The notes: a model not told the origin generated them from the sequence alone. DNA of 14,463 nucleotides from Spirochaetota bacterium (GCA_017302015.1 JAFLEE010000107.1:1-14463), one strand, 5' to 3'. Numbered from the stretch's first letter, positions 7,273 to 14,202 are shown. Numbers and translations are program-made.

Positions 7273-8889
7273 ATGAGCACCCCCCACCCGTATGACCGTC
7301 CGGATCGGCCCCTATGGAAAAGCCGGCTGCTGAGCCATGCGGCCTTACTCTGCCTTTCCGGTTTGATGGCCGCCCTCCTCTTTTTGGCCACAGGGGTCTG
7401 GCCCGGCCCCGGGACCCACGGGGGGCCCTTTCTTTTATTGGTTTTAGGCCTGTTCCTGCTGGCCTCCTTACTGGTTCGGGCGTCCAAAGAAAAGATCGGG
7501 GCGTTTTTCTTTAATTTTTTACCGCTTTTCGCCCTTGGCTCGGTCTCCTATCTGGTTTTCTATCCGGGGATCATGACGACGGATACGCTCATTCAATTGG
7601 GGCAGATCCGAAGCGGGCAATATAACGATTGGCACCCCCTGCTGCACACCTATTACCTGAAGGCCCTCTCCGCCCAGCCCTTCGGCATCCAACTCGCCGC
7701 TTGGATCCAAGCGGGCCTCTTCGCCGCCGTCGTCTCCGCCTGCTTGACGGCCCTCGAAGGATTGCGGCCCCCGCCCGCCGCGCGCGCCGTGGCGATCCTC
7801 CTTTTCCTATTGCAGCCCTTGCACGCCATCTACGCCGTCACCCTGTGGAAGGATATCCCGTTCTCCCTGGCCGTCCTCGTGCTCGTGGCGCTCTTCGTCC
7901 GAATGGCCTGGAGCCGGGGGGCCTGGTTGGGGGGCTGGAAGAATCCCGCGATCCTCGCGGTCACCCTCGTCGCCGTGGCGCTCTTGCGACACAACGGGCT
8001 CATCACCGCGGCGCTCGCCATGCTCTCCCTCTTCTTGTTTTTCCCGCGGCGTTGGAAGCGCCTGGCCCTGGTGCTCCTGGCGGCGGCCGCGCTCACCGGC
8101 GCGTTCAAGGCGCACGCCGTGCGGCGGAGCGCCGAACCCCTGCCCTTCCCCGCGTTCCAATACCTCTCCTTCCACCATTTTTCCGCCGTCGCCGCCCAGT
8201 CGGGGACGATCACCGACAAGCAATGGGCCTTCCTCGAAGGGATCCACCACCGGGAGTATTGGGTCAAGCAATACAGCCCCTACGATGGCACCGCCCTCGT
8301 GACCGTGAACTCGCTGGCGCTGATGAAGACCAACGCCCGGGAACTCCGGAAAATCTGGTTCGAGGTGGCGATGGCCAACAAGGCGCTCCTCGCCAGGCAC
8401 ACCCTCAAGGCCGCGAGCATCCTGTGGAAATTCACCCCGCCAGAAAACAGCTATTTCTTCTGTTACTACGATGGCATCACGGAAAACGACCTGGGCCTGA
8501 AATCGGAAACGAAGTTGCCCCGCCTGAGGCCGCTCGTGAACGAATTCGGCTATCGCCTGCTCGAGCCCGGACTCAGCTGGATCTTCTTCCGTCCGGCGCT
8601 CCCCCTCTATCTGATCCTCTTTCTCGTCCTGCTCACGGCCTTGCGCCACCGTTCCCCGCTGCTGCTCCTGCCGCTCATGCCGCTTTTAGGCCACGCCGCG
8701 GGGCTCTTCATCAGTTGCCCGGTGCAGGACACCCGATACTTCTACCCGATCCTCTTGTCGCTGCCGCTCATCGCCCTGTCTTGTCTCCTCCCCGAACGTC
8801 CGCCCGCCGCGCCTCCCGAGCCGCCGGTGGAATCTCGTCGGCGATGGAAGGGCCCCTTTTTCCGACCCGGGCATCCCCGCGGGTTTTGA
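7273..8889 (+). CDS. Polytopic membrane protein, DUF6020/GT-C glycosyltransferase-like
   Basis: A 538-residue membrane protein with about ten hydrophobic segments (22-43, 51-69, 77-97, 140-162, 168-190, 196-211, 226-257, 262-278, 440-457, 462-480, 489-505). The stretch after the third segment has 'YPGIMTTDTLIQLGQ' (97-111) and 'NDWHPLLHTYYL' (118-129), with an acidic residue in the first external loop and a conserved His-Pro; further marks are 'LWKDIPFSLA' (191-200), 'RHNGL' (239-243) and 'DTRYFYPI' (486-493). This set is what I know from DUF6020-type proteins, which look like GT-C lipid-linked-sugar glycosyltransferases. Sugar donor and acceptor are unknown. The C-terminus is Pro/Arg-rich and cytosolic-looking. 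No strong ribosome binding site precedes the ATG. It has its own promoter and no co-oriented partner within 220 bp. Confidence 0.7.
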   Translation: MSTPHPYDRPDRPLWKSRLLSHAALLCLSGLMAALLFLATGVWPGPGTHGGPFLLLVLGLFLLASLLVRASKEKIGAFFFNFLPLFALGSVSYLVFYPGIMTTDTLIQLGQIRSGQYNDWHPLLHTYYLKALSAQPFGIQLAAWIQAGLFAAVVSACLTALEGLRPPPAARAVAILLFLLQPLHAIYAVTLWKDIPFSLAVLVLVALFVRMAWSRGAWLGGWKNPAILAVTLVAVALLRHNGLITAALAMLSLFLFFPRRWKRLALVLLAAAALTGAFKAHAVRRSAEPLPFPAFQYLSFHHFSAVAAQSGTITDKQWAFLEGIHHREYWVKQYSPYDGTALVTVNSLALMKTNARELRKIWFEVAMANKALLARHTLKAASILWKFTPPENSYFFCYYDGITENDLGLKSETKLPRLRPLVNEFGYRLLEPGLSWIFFRPALPLYLILFLVLLTALRHRSPLLLLPLMPLLGHAAGLFISCPVQDTRYFYPILLSLPLIALSCLLPERPPAAPPEPPVESRRRWKGPFFRPGHPRGF

Positions 8890-8901
8890 GGGATTCTAAA
8901 A

Positions 8902-8947
8902 GCGGCGGAGCGGGAGGGGACGCAAAGGTCCGAACCGGCTCCGCGGC
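8902..8947. repeat. Long imperfect hairpin after the membrane-protein gene
   Basis: 13-nt arms (8902-8914 with 8935-8947) pair with two mismatches; the 20-nt loop has an inner GGAC/GTCC pairing around GCAAAG. No T-run follows, so it is not a standard intrinsic terminator. It may be a Rho-dependent 3' end structure or part of the leader of the switch-protein operon. Confidence 0.45.
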
Positions 8948-8999
8948 GTCGTCAGACGCAAAATAGTATCGCTCGGGGCCGCGCCCGGGCAAGATCGTG

Positions 9000-9029
9000 T
9001 TGGAGATAATTCCCGTGGTGTCATAAACT
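9000..9029 (+). promoter_or_regulatory. Possible weak promoter of the switch-protein operon
   Basis: TTGGAG (9000-9005) and TAAACT (9024-9029) are 18 bp apart. The -35 matches only 3/6, so activator dependence or another site is likely. It is the only AT-rich spot close to the operon, and initiation here would include the downstream hairpin in the leader. Confidence 0.3.
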
Positions 9030-9043
9030 TCAACCCATCAAGC

Positions 9044-9060
9044 GGGGGCATGAAGCCCCC
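9044..9060 (+). other. Leader hairpin before the SpoA-domain gene
   Basis: GGGGGC (9044-9049) pairs perfectly with GCCCCC (9055-9060) over a 5-nt loop. A second small stem, CGGC/GCCG around GAAGAA, lies at about 9076-9089, before the Shine-Dalgarno AAGGAG (9105-9110). This may be a structured 5' leader; I match it to no known riboswitch. Confidence 0.4.
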
Positions 9061-9115
9061 GAGACGGGCGCCTGCGGCGAAGAAGCCGTTGCCAGTCGCC
9101 TTGAAAGGAGCCGAT

Positions 9116-9385
9116 ATGAGCGATCCCGCTGATTTGAAACGATGGCTCGAAGGGAGCCCCCTCGCCCTCCCGGGCCGGGTCATCCTCGAGCGCCTCGCCC
9201 TTTCCGCCCGGGAGATCCAGGCGATCCGGAAAGAGGGCCATTGGGCGCCCCACGAATCCGACGGGAAGGCCCTCCTCGAAGTGGGGGGGCGGGTTCTCGC
9301 CGAAGGAAAGATCGTCCAGTCCCGCAAAGGGTCCTTCTTCAAGGTCACCCGGCTCATCGACGGAAACAACGGAGGAAAACCATGA
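9116..9385 (+). CDS. Divergent SpoA-domain (FliN-like) protein
   Basis: An 89-residue protein. Residues 14-82 follow the SpoA (FliN/SctQ C-terminal) pattern: 'LALPGRVILERLALSAREIQ' as the first strands and helix, a central 'KALLEVGGRVLAEGKIVQ' corresponding to the 'vdl.vnG..ia.Gevv' core of FliN, and 'FFKVTRLI' as the last strand. It is much more diverged than the next gene. The role inferred is a structural partner in a C-ring-like assembly. The ATG at 9116 is fixed by AAGGAG 5 nt upstream; the longer frame from 9050 has no such site. Its TGA overlaps the ATG of the fliN-like gene by 4 bp (ATGA), typical of translational coupling. It could instead be a regulator of the switch; no other domain is present. 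Confidence 0.65.
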   Translation: MSDPADLKRWLEGSPLALPGRVILERLALSAREIQAIRKEGHWAPHESDGKALLEVGGRVLAEGKIVQSRKGSFFKVTRLIDGNNGGKP

Positions 9386-9621
9386 AAACCGCCCAACTCA
9401 AAGACGTGAAAGTGCCCGTGCAGGTCGTCATCGGCGAATGCGAACTGAGCCTCGAGGCCCTCGCCGGCCTGGTGCCGGGGTCCATCATCGAACTCGGCAG
9501 TTTCGCCGGGGAACCGGTGGATCTCTTCGCCGCCGGCGAAAAGGTCGCCAAGGGCGAAGTGGTGGTGCTCGACGAGAAATTCGGGGTGCGGGTCACCGGC
9601 CTGGTGCCGCGCAAGGAGTAG
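9382..9621 (+). CDS. fliN: FliN-type flagellar switch protein, SpoA domain only
   Basis: A 79-residue protein that is almost entirely one SpoA domain: 'LKDVKVPVQVVIGECELSLE' (6-25), 'LVPGSIIELGSFAGEPVDLF' (30-49) and the closing 'KGEVVVLDEKFGVRVTGLV' (57-75) match the core of FliN closely. FliN forms the base of the flagellar C-ring with FliM and contacts the export ATPase complex; type III secretion systems use homologous SctQ. The usual N-terminal extension of FliN is absent. GGAGGA lies 5 nt before the ATG, which overlaps the stop of the preceding gene; the FliM-FliG fusion starts 3 bp after its stop. FliN is the natural name, but a non-flagellar role is possible because no filament, hook or export gene is in view. 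Confidence 0.88.
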   Translation: MKTAQLKDVKVPVQVVIGECELSLEALAGLVPGSIIELGSFAGEPVDLFAAGEKVAKGEVVVLDEKFGVRVTGLVPRKE

Positions 9622-9624
9622 CAC

Positions 9625-11508
9625 ATGGCAGAAGAACGGATCCCGCTTAAAGTCCGGGGGAGCGAAGTGCTCGCCCGCCGCGATCTGGTGGCCGACCGGG
9701 AATACCCGGTGTGCCACTACGATTTCAAGCGCCCCGACAAATTCTCCCGCGATCAGATCCGCACGCTGGCGATGATGCATGAAACTTACGCGCGGCTGTG
9801 CTCGACGACGCTCACCGGGATGCTGCGCATGCCCGTTTCGATGACGCTGGCGAGCGTCGACCAACTCACCTTCGGGGAGTTCAGCAAATCCATCCCCAAC
9901 CCGTCCCTCATCGGGATCGTGAACATGGCCCCGCTGCGGGGAAGCGCGATCCTCGAGATGGATCCCTCGGTGACCTTCGCGGTCCTGGATCGCCTGTTCG
10001 GGGGGCGCGGGGCGACGCTCCCCGCCAACCGGGAGCTGAGCGAGGTGGAGATTTCGGTGATGGAAGGGCTCGTCATCCGGCTCCTCGTGAACCTGCGCGA
10101 ATCCTGGAGCACCGTCCTCGACCTGAAGCCGAAACTCTCGAATATCGAGACCGATATCTTATTCTCCCAGATCGTCCCGCCCAATGACATGGTGATCCTG
10201 ATCACGCTGCGGGTCAAGTTGGGCGAAGTCGAGGGCATGGTCAATTTCTGCGTGCCTTACATCACCATCGAGTCGCTCATCGGGCGCTTGAATGCGAAGT
10301 GGCTCTACTCCGCGATCCGCAAGCCCGGGGAAAACCTGGCGAAAGGCACCCGCATCGAGAACCTCCAACATGCGGGCCTTCCCCTGGAACTCGCCCGATC
10401 GACCGAGCCGATCCCCCTGCCCGCGCTCGCGGGCTTGGAACGGGGATCCTTGATCCCCCTCGCCGAAGACGGCCTCGTGCGCCTGGAGGCCGCGGGCGCC
10501 GCGCTGCTCACCCTTCGCCCCGGGGCAAAGAAGGGCGAATCTTGGGAGGTGGTGGAGAATGGCGACGGGGGCGGGTTGGATAGGATCTTCGCGCCGGAAG
10601 GCGAGGCGGACCGGGTCGACCCCATGGCGGGCCTGACGGCGAGGGTCGAAGAGCCGCTGGCGGCCCTGCGGGCGGAATTGGCCGAACTCTCAAAGGGCAT
10701 GAAGGAAGGCCTGGAAAAACTGCGTAAATCCCAGGAAGATTCCAAGGAGCAATTCCAGTATTGGGTCATGCAGAAGGAAGAGGGAGCGGCCGCGCCCGAA
10801 GCCCAGCCTGAAAAGCCCTTCCAGTTCCTCGAGGTCCTGGCCCGAGGCGGTGCGGAGGAAACCATCGCTTCGTTCATCGCCCCCGAGACCCCCCAGCTCA
10901 TCGCCCTGGTGCTCTCCCAGCTGGAGGGCCCCTCGGCCGCCGGCGTGCTCAGCAAGCTGCCCGCCGAATCCCAATTGGGCGTGGTGGAGCGTTTGGCGAC
11001 CCTGGAGCGCGTGACGCCCGAGGTCAACCGTGAGGTCGCCCGGGTCTTGCAGCGCAAACTCTCGGTGGTCGCCCAGGACGGGCCCCGCGCCGGCGGGATC
11101 CGCGAGGTGGTCGCCATGCTCAACCACAGCCCCAGCGAGGTCGAGAAACGGGTGGTGGAGGCGCTCGAGAGGCAGAACCCGGCGCTGGCCGAATCCATCA
11201 AGCAGCGCATGTTCACCTTCTGGGATCTCCTGCTGCTCGATGACGCATCCCTCGATGCGCTGGTGAAAAAAGTGGCGCGGGAAGACCTCCTCAAGGCGCT
11301 CAAGACGGTGGACGAGCCCTTCCGCCAGGCCCTCCTGCCCCATCTGCCCGCCGGCGACCTCGCGGCGTTCGAGGCGGACTTCTCCAAAATGGGCCGCCTG
11401 CGCCTCACCGAGGTGGAGGAGGCCCAGCAGCGGATCGTCAATGTGGTGCGCCTGATGGAAGAGCAGGGCCAGATCCGCATCGCCCGCAAGGACGAAACGA
11501 TCGTCTGA
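9625..11508 (+). CDS. FliM-FliG fusion, flagellar-type switch protein
   Basis: A 627-residue protein joining two C-ring components normally made separately. Residues 31-233 are the FliM middle domain: 'YDFKRPDKFSRDQIRTL' (32-48), 'GGRG' (126-129), 'SQIVPPNDMVILIT' (181-194), 'GEVEGMVNFCVPY' (200-212). Residues 243-311 look like a weakened SpoA domain. Residues 340-385 are Glu/Lys-rich and probably coiled coil. Residues 399-480 are the FliG middle domain, with ETPQ (421-424) where FliG has EHPQ, and 489-627 the FliG C-terminal domain ('MFTFWDLLLLDD' 529-540, 'LTEVEEAQQRIVNVVRLMEE' 594-613, end 'DETIV'). The torque helix keeps an acidic pair (E553-D554) and Arg567. Missing are FliG's FliF-binding N-domain and FliM's N-terminal CheY-binding motif. 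AAGGAG lies 6 nt before the ATG. The reading frame is unbroken, so this is not an obvious frameshift artefact. Confidence 0.93.
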   Translation: MAEERIPLKVRGSEVLARRDLVADREYPVCHYDFKRPDKFSRDQIRTLAMMHETYARLCSTTLTGMLRMPVSMTLASVDQLTFGEFSKSIPNPSLIGIVNMAPLRGSAILEMDPSVTFAVLDRLFGGRGATLPANRELSEVEISVMEGLVIRLLVNLRESWSTVLDLKPKLSNIETDILFSQIVPPNDMVILITLRVKLGEVEGMVNFCVPYITIESLIGRLNAKWLYSAIRKPGENLAKGTRIENLQHAGLPLELARSTEPIPLPALAGLERGSLIPLAEDGLVRLEAAGAALLTLRPGAKKGESWEVVENGDGGGLDRIFAPEGEADRVDPMAGLTARVEEPLAALRAELAELSKGMKEGLEKLRKSQEDSKEQFQYWVMQKEEGAAAPEAQPEKPFQFLEVLARGGAEETIASFIAPETPQLIALVLSQLEGPSAAGVLSKLPAESQLGVVERLATLERVTPEVNREVARVLQRKLSVVAQDGPRAGGIREVVAMLNHSPSEVEKRVVEALERQNPALAESIKQRMFTFWDLLLLDDASLDALVKKVAREDLLKALKTVDEPFRQALLPHLPAGDLAAFEADFSKMGRLRLTEVEEAQQRIVNVVRLMEEQGQIRIARKDETIV

Positions 11509-11525
11509 CGCCCGCGGCGTATCGC

Positions 11526-12344
11526 ATGCAGGGCGAAGGGTCCTTCCACTGGCAATTCATCACCCCGGGAGGGAGCGTCCCCGCTCCCCTCCCGGGGTAC
11601 GGTCGTTTGGTCTACCTGCGCCGGGGCGCGCTTCTCTTGGAATGCGGGAATGGGGCGCGGCGTTTGACCGGGGAATGGCTCGTGTTCTTCCCCTGCGGCA
11701 ACCGGGAGTCCGTCGGGGGGCGGGAAACCTTCGGTTCCATCGGCCAGTTCGACGATTCGTTCCTCGCGCGGGTGAACGTGCTCCTCGATTCCGCCGTGAT
11801 CCGAAGGTTCCGCACGGACGGGGCCGGGATCCCCGACTCCTCGTCCCTCGCCCTATCCGGCGAATCGGGCGCGGCGATTCGGGCGGTCCTCGCCGCCCTG
11901 GCCGAGGAATGCGGCGAACCGAGCGGCCCTTCGACGGCGATCCTCTGCGCTCGCTTCGTGGAACTCCTCACCCTGGCCGAACGCCTCCTGGCCAGCGGAC
12001 CCCAGGCGGGGGGAGATGTGGGGGCCTGGCAGGTCCGCGATCTGAGCGAGTGGCTCGAGACCCATTATGCCGAGCCCGTTTCCCTCGACGACCTGGCCCG
12101 GAAATACGGCATCAGCCCGACCCAACTCTCCCGCTCGTTTTCGGAGCAGTCCGGGGTGACGCTCTTCGAGCATCTGAACCGGCTGCGCATCGCCAAGGCC
12201 TGCCAACTCCTCAAGCGCGGCCAATTGCCCATCCTCGATATCTCGCTGGCCGTGGGCTACCGCAATCTCTCCTTCTTCAATCGCTATTTTCGCCGGGTGA
12301 CCGGGATGGCCCCGCGGGAGTACCGATTGCGGATGCAGGCGTGA
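11526..12344 (+). CDS. AraC-family transcriptional regulator
   Basis: A 272-residue regulator. The C-terminal 105 residues (about 166-270) form the double helix-turn-helix of the AraC family: 'VSLDDLARKYGISPTQLSRS' (181-200) is the first HTH, 'GVTLFEHLNRLRIAKACQLL' the linker helix, 'LDISLAVGYRNLSFFNRYFR' the second HTH, ending in the family signature 'GMAPREYR'. The N-terminal 150 residues look like a cupin-type sensor domain ('GRLVYLRRGALLLECG', 'GEWLVFFPCGN'); the ligand is unknown. The gene starts 17 bp after the FliM-FliG fusion on the same strand without a terminator between, so it is probably in the same transcript and could control it. It carries no feature linking it to motility in itself. 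Confidence 0.92.
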   Translation: MQGEGSFHWQFITPGGSVPAPLPGYGRLVYLRRGALLLECGNGARRLTGEWLVFFPCGNRESVGGRETFGSIGQFDDSFLARVNVLLDSAVIRRFRTDGAGIPDSSSLALSGESGAAIRAVLAALAEECGEPSGPSTAILCARFVELLTLAERLLASGPQAGGDVGAWQVRDLSEWLETHYAEPVSLDDLARKYGISPTQLSRSFSEQSGVTLFEHLNRLRIAKACQLLKRGQLPILDISLAVGYRNLSFFNRYFRRVTGMAPREYRLRMQA

Positions 12345-12346
12345 AG

Positions 12347-12363
12347 GATCGCCCCGGGCGATC
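12347..12363. repeat. 8-1-8 palindrome after the AraC gene
   Basis: GATCGCCC and GGGCGATC flank a single C, 2 nt beyond the AraC stop codon. As RNA it could fold a 7-bp stem with a 3-nt loop, but no U-run follows. It is either a weak 3' end structure or chance in GC-rich DNA. Confidence 0.4.
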
Positions 12364-12401
12364 GAGGCATGAACGGGGACCGGGCGAGGGCGTCAGGAAA
12401 T

Positions 12402-12444
12402 AAAAAGCCCCCCGCCCGCGAAATGGATTTCGGGGCGGGGGGCT
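12402..12444 (-). terminator. Strong intrinsic terminator of the ADP-ribosylglycohydrolase gene
   Basis: Two nested arms pair: 12406-12417 with 12433-12444 (12 bp), and CGAAAT with ATTTCG inside, with one unpaired G at 12418. On the minus strand the stem is followed directly by TTTTTA, the classic U-tract. On the plus strand the following bases are GTCTTC, so it may also slow transcription coming from the AraC gene. Confidence 0.88.
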
Positions 12445-12470
12445 GTCTTCCACGGAGGGTGTGTCGGGGC

Positions 12471-13916
12471 CTATTTGCAGATGCAGGCCTCTTTACGCGC
12501 CCAGCATTTGGGGCATTTCTCGACGTTATCGCCCGCGCCGAAGCCCTTGGCTTCGCCGGGGCCCAGCAGCGTGAACGACGCGGTTTGGCCGCCCACGCTC
12601 ACGGTGACGAGGTTGCGGTCGGCCACCGGGCCCTTGGAGAAGAGGAGGAAGCGTCCCCCGCCCTTGGCCGTGCAGGACCAGCCCGCGGGCGCCTTCATTT
12701 CGACCGCGGCGCTGGGGGCGCGTTCGCCGTCTTCCGTCACCCAGACTTCGCGGGCCACCCCGGGGGTGAGGACGGGCTCCCCGCCGTAGTGGAGCCAGAG
12801 ATCCTTGCCGCCGACGTTTTCCACGCCCGCGTGGATATCGAGGCGCCAATAGGCCGTGGTGATGCGATTCTCGAAGAGCCGGCTTGCGAGATCCGAGGGG
12901 AGGGCGGTCTTGGGGCCGAAGCCGATGCTCTCCTTGGGATCGGTGGCTTGTTTCGCGAGCGCGACCGTGCGCTCGGTGAGTTCGTCGATCGTTTTCGGCG
13001 GGTTGCAATCGCCGGTGTACTTGTGGAGCACGATCTTCCCGCCGATGGGCTTGATCCACGCCTCGGGGATCCCCTCCATGCCGTCGATGATGCCGAGGAT
13101 GGAACCTAGGGAGGCGGCGGTGCAATCGGTGTCGTAGCCGCAATTGACGGCCTTGCACAGGCGGTCGCCGAAATCCTTGCCGTAGAGCCAGCCCACGATG
13201 ATGAACCCGCTATTGATCACCGCGCTGCAGGGTTGGATATGGGCGAAGCGTTGGACCAGGCGTTCGCGGGCCTCGCCCCAGGTCAGGCCCTGGGCGTGGC
13301 ACCACATGGCTTCGCGCACGCAGCGCGCCAGGTGGCTCGAGAGGGGGATGGAGTTGAGTCCGATGCGGATGAGCGTGAGGGGGTCTTTCTCGACGAAGGC
13401 GGCCGCTTCCAGCGCCGCGAGGAAGATCTCGCCATAGAGTCCCTCGCCGCCGGCGTGGTCGACGGAAGAATCTTTCCAGGCCATGCGGGCCGCCGCCTGG
13501 GGATCTCCGGGGTGGATGCAGGCCCAAATTTCCGAGCGGATCGGCGAGCCCTCTTCGTCGATGAAATAATTCTCGAAGACCCCGGCGACGGGGGGGAGCA
13601 GGCCGCGCGTGTAATTGCGCATGAAGAAGCCGTACTCGTTCCACGGGTAGGCGGCGCCGTAGCGGTCCCAGTATTCCGCGAAGGTCCGCAGGGAAGGATC
13701 GACACCCTTGTCCTCGAGCATCTTGAGCCAGATGAGTTGCAGATCCAGGTCGTCATTGGGGGCCGCGTTGGTGGGAAGGGGTTCGTAGAAGGTGAACGCG
13801 TGGGTGTGGCGCTTGGTTTCCCATTTTTCCCCGAGGGTGCCCCCGATATTCTTGCCGTACCAGCAGGCGCGCACCTTGTCGCGGTATTCGTCGTTTCCGA
13901 TGATCAGTTTTTCCAT
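12471..13916 (-). CDS. ADP-ribosylglycohydrolase-family protein with C-terminal Cys cluster
   Basis: A 481-residue protein. Residues 10-300 carry the all-helical DraG/ADP-ribosylglycohydrolase fold: 'GKNIGGTLGEKWE' (21-33) at the start, N54-D55-D56 where the family has its first metal-binding acidic group, and 'NCGYDTDCTAASLGSILG' (258-275) matching the 'GGDTDTxA' metal motif with Asp262 and Asp264. The family removes ADP-ribose from proteins or small molecules with Mg ions; environmental members of this long type are poorly known and may act on other glycosides. Residues about 353-452 look like a beta-sandwich. The tail has Cys468, Cys471, Cys478 and Cys480 (CxxC-x6-CxC), a possible zinc or iron site. 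No signal peptide is seen. The ATG at 13916 gives a standard N-terminus. A strong terminator lies 27 bp downstream. Confidence 0.88.
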   Translation of the reverse strand: MEKLIIGNDEYRDKVRACWYGKNIGGTLGEKWETKRHTHAFTFYEPLPTNAAPNDDLDLQLIWLKMLEDKGVDPSLRTFAEYWDRYGAAYPWNEYGFFMRNYTRGLLPPVAGVFENYFIDEEGSPIRSEIWACIHPGDPQAAARMAWKDSSVDHAGGEGLYGEIFLAALEAAAFVEKDPLTLIRIGLNSIPLSSHLARCVREAMWCHAQGLTWGEARERLVQRFAHIQPCSAVINSGFIIVGWLYGKDFGDRLCKAVNCGYDTDCTAASLGSILGIIDGMEGIPEAWIKPIGGKIVLHKYTGDCNPPKTIDELTERTVALAKQATDPKESIGFGPKTALPSDLASRLFENRITTAYWRLDIHAGVENVGGKDLWLHYGGEPVLTPGVAREVWVTEDGERAPSAAVEMKAPAGWSCTAKGGGRFLLFSKGPVADRNLVTVSVGGQTASFTLLGPGEAKGFGAGDNVEKCPKCWARKEACICK

Positions 13917-14071
13917 GGCGGATGCCCTTTCCCGAAGCCGGCTCCCCGGCCCCCGTCCTTGTTGGATTGTCCTGATCCCGAATCATCGAGCACCACGACC
14001 AAGGCTTTAAGGATGCTCAATATTACGGTTTCCAAACTCCCGCAGCCATGAGGATGTGAACAATAAATAGC
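13917..14071. other. Upstream region of the ADP-ribosylglycohydrolase gene
   Basis: No gene is seen in either direction. On the minus strand this would be the leader and promoter region of the gene starting at 13916. It becomes AT-rich from about 14000 on; ATATTA at 14020-14025 reads TAATAT on the minus strand and could be a -10, but no matching -35 is found. Confidence 0.5.
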
Positions 14072-14091
14072 ACTATATGGTCACTTTGACC
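14072..14091 (-). promoter_or_regulatory. Promoter-like -10 with adjacent GGTCA-N3-TGACC operator-like palindrome
   Basis: On the minus strand TATAGT (14077-14072) is a 5/6 match to a -10 element, and the perfect 5-3-5 palindrome GGTCActtTGACC (14079-14091) lies directly upstream, where a -10/-35 spacer operator would sit. No good -35 hexamer is present, so this would be an activated or repressed promoter, about 150 nt from the start codon at 13916. The binding protein is unknown. Confidence 0.4.
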
Positions 14092-14202
14092 TTAGAAGGA
14101 GTATGGCGGGATAGTCGCAGACCTTTTCGTTCGGACGAAACAGATCCCCCAATGGCGATCCATTTTCGCCCCCTATCATCCTCCGTAGGGCCCGGAAAGC
14201 AT

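Noticed and set aside
8890-8960. c-di-GMP-I (GEMM) riboswitch suggested by GGGACGCAAAG near a motility-type operon
   Set aside because: The paired upstream GGGCAAACC block and the second hairpin with its receptor are absent, and the string lies inside the loop of a different hairpin.
9050-9115. Longer start for the SpoA-domain gene at 9050
   Set aside because: It begins inside the GGGGGC/GCCCCC hairpin and lacks a ribosome site, while the ATG at 9116 has AAGGAG at 5 nt.
14097-14111. Tiny open frame after AGAAGGAG (ATG GCG GGA TAG)
   Set aside because: Three codons only; the Shine-Dalgarno match is striking but there is no downstream plus-strand gene for it to serve as a leader peptide.
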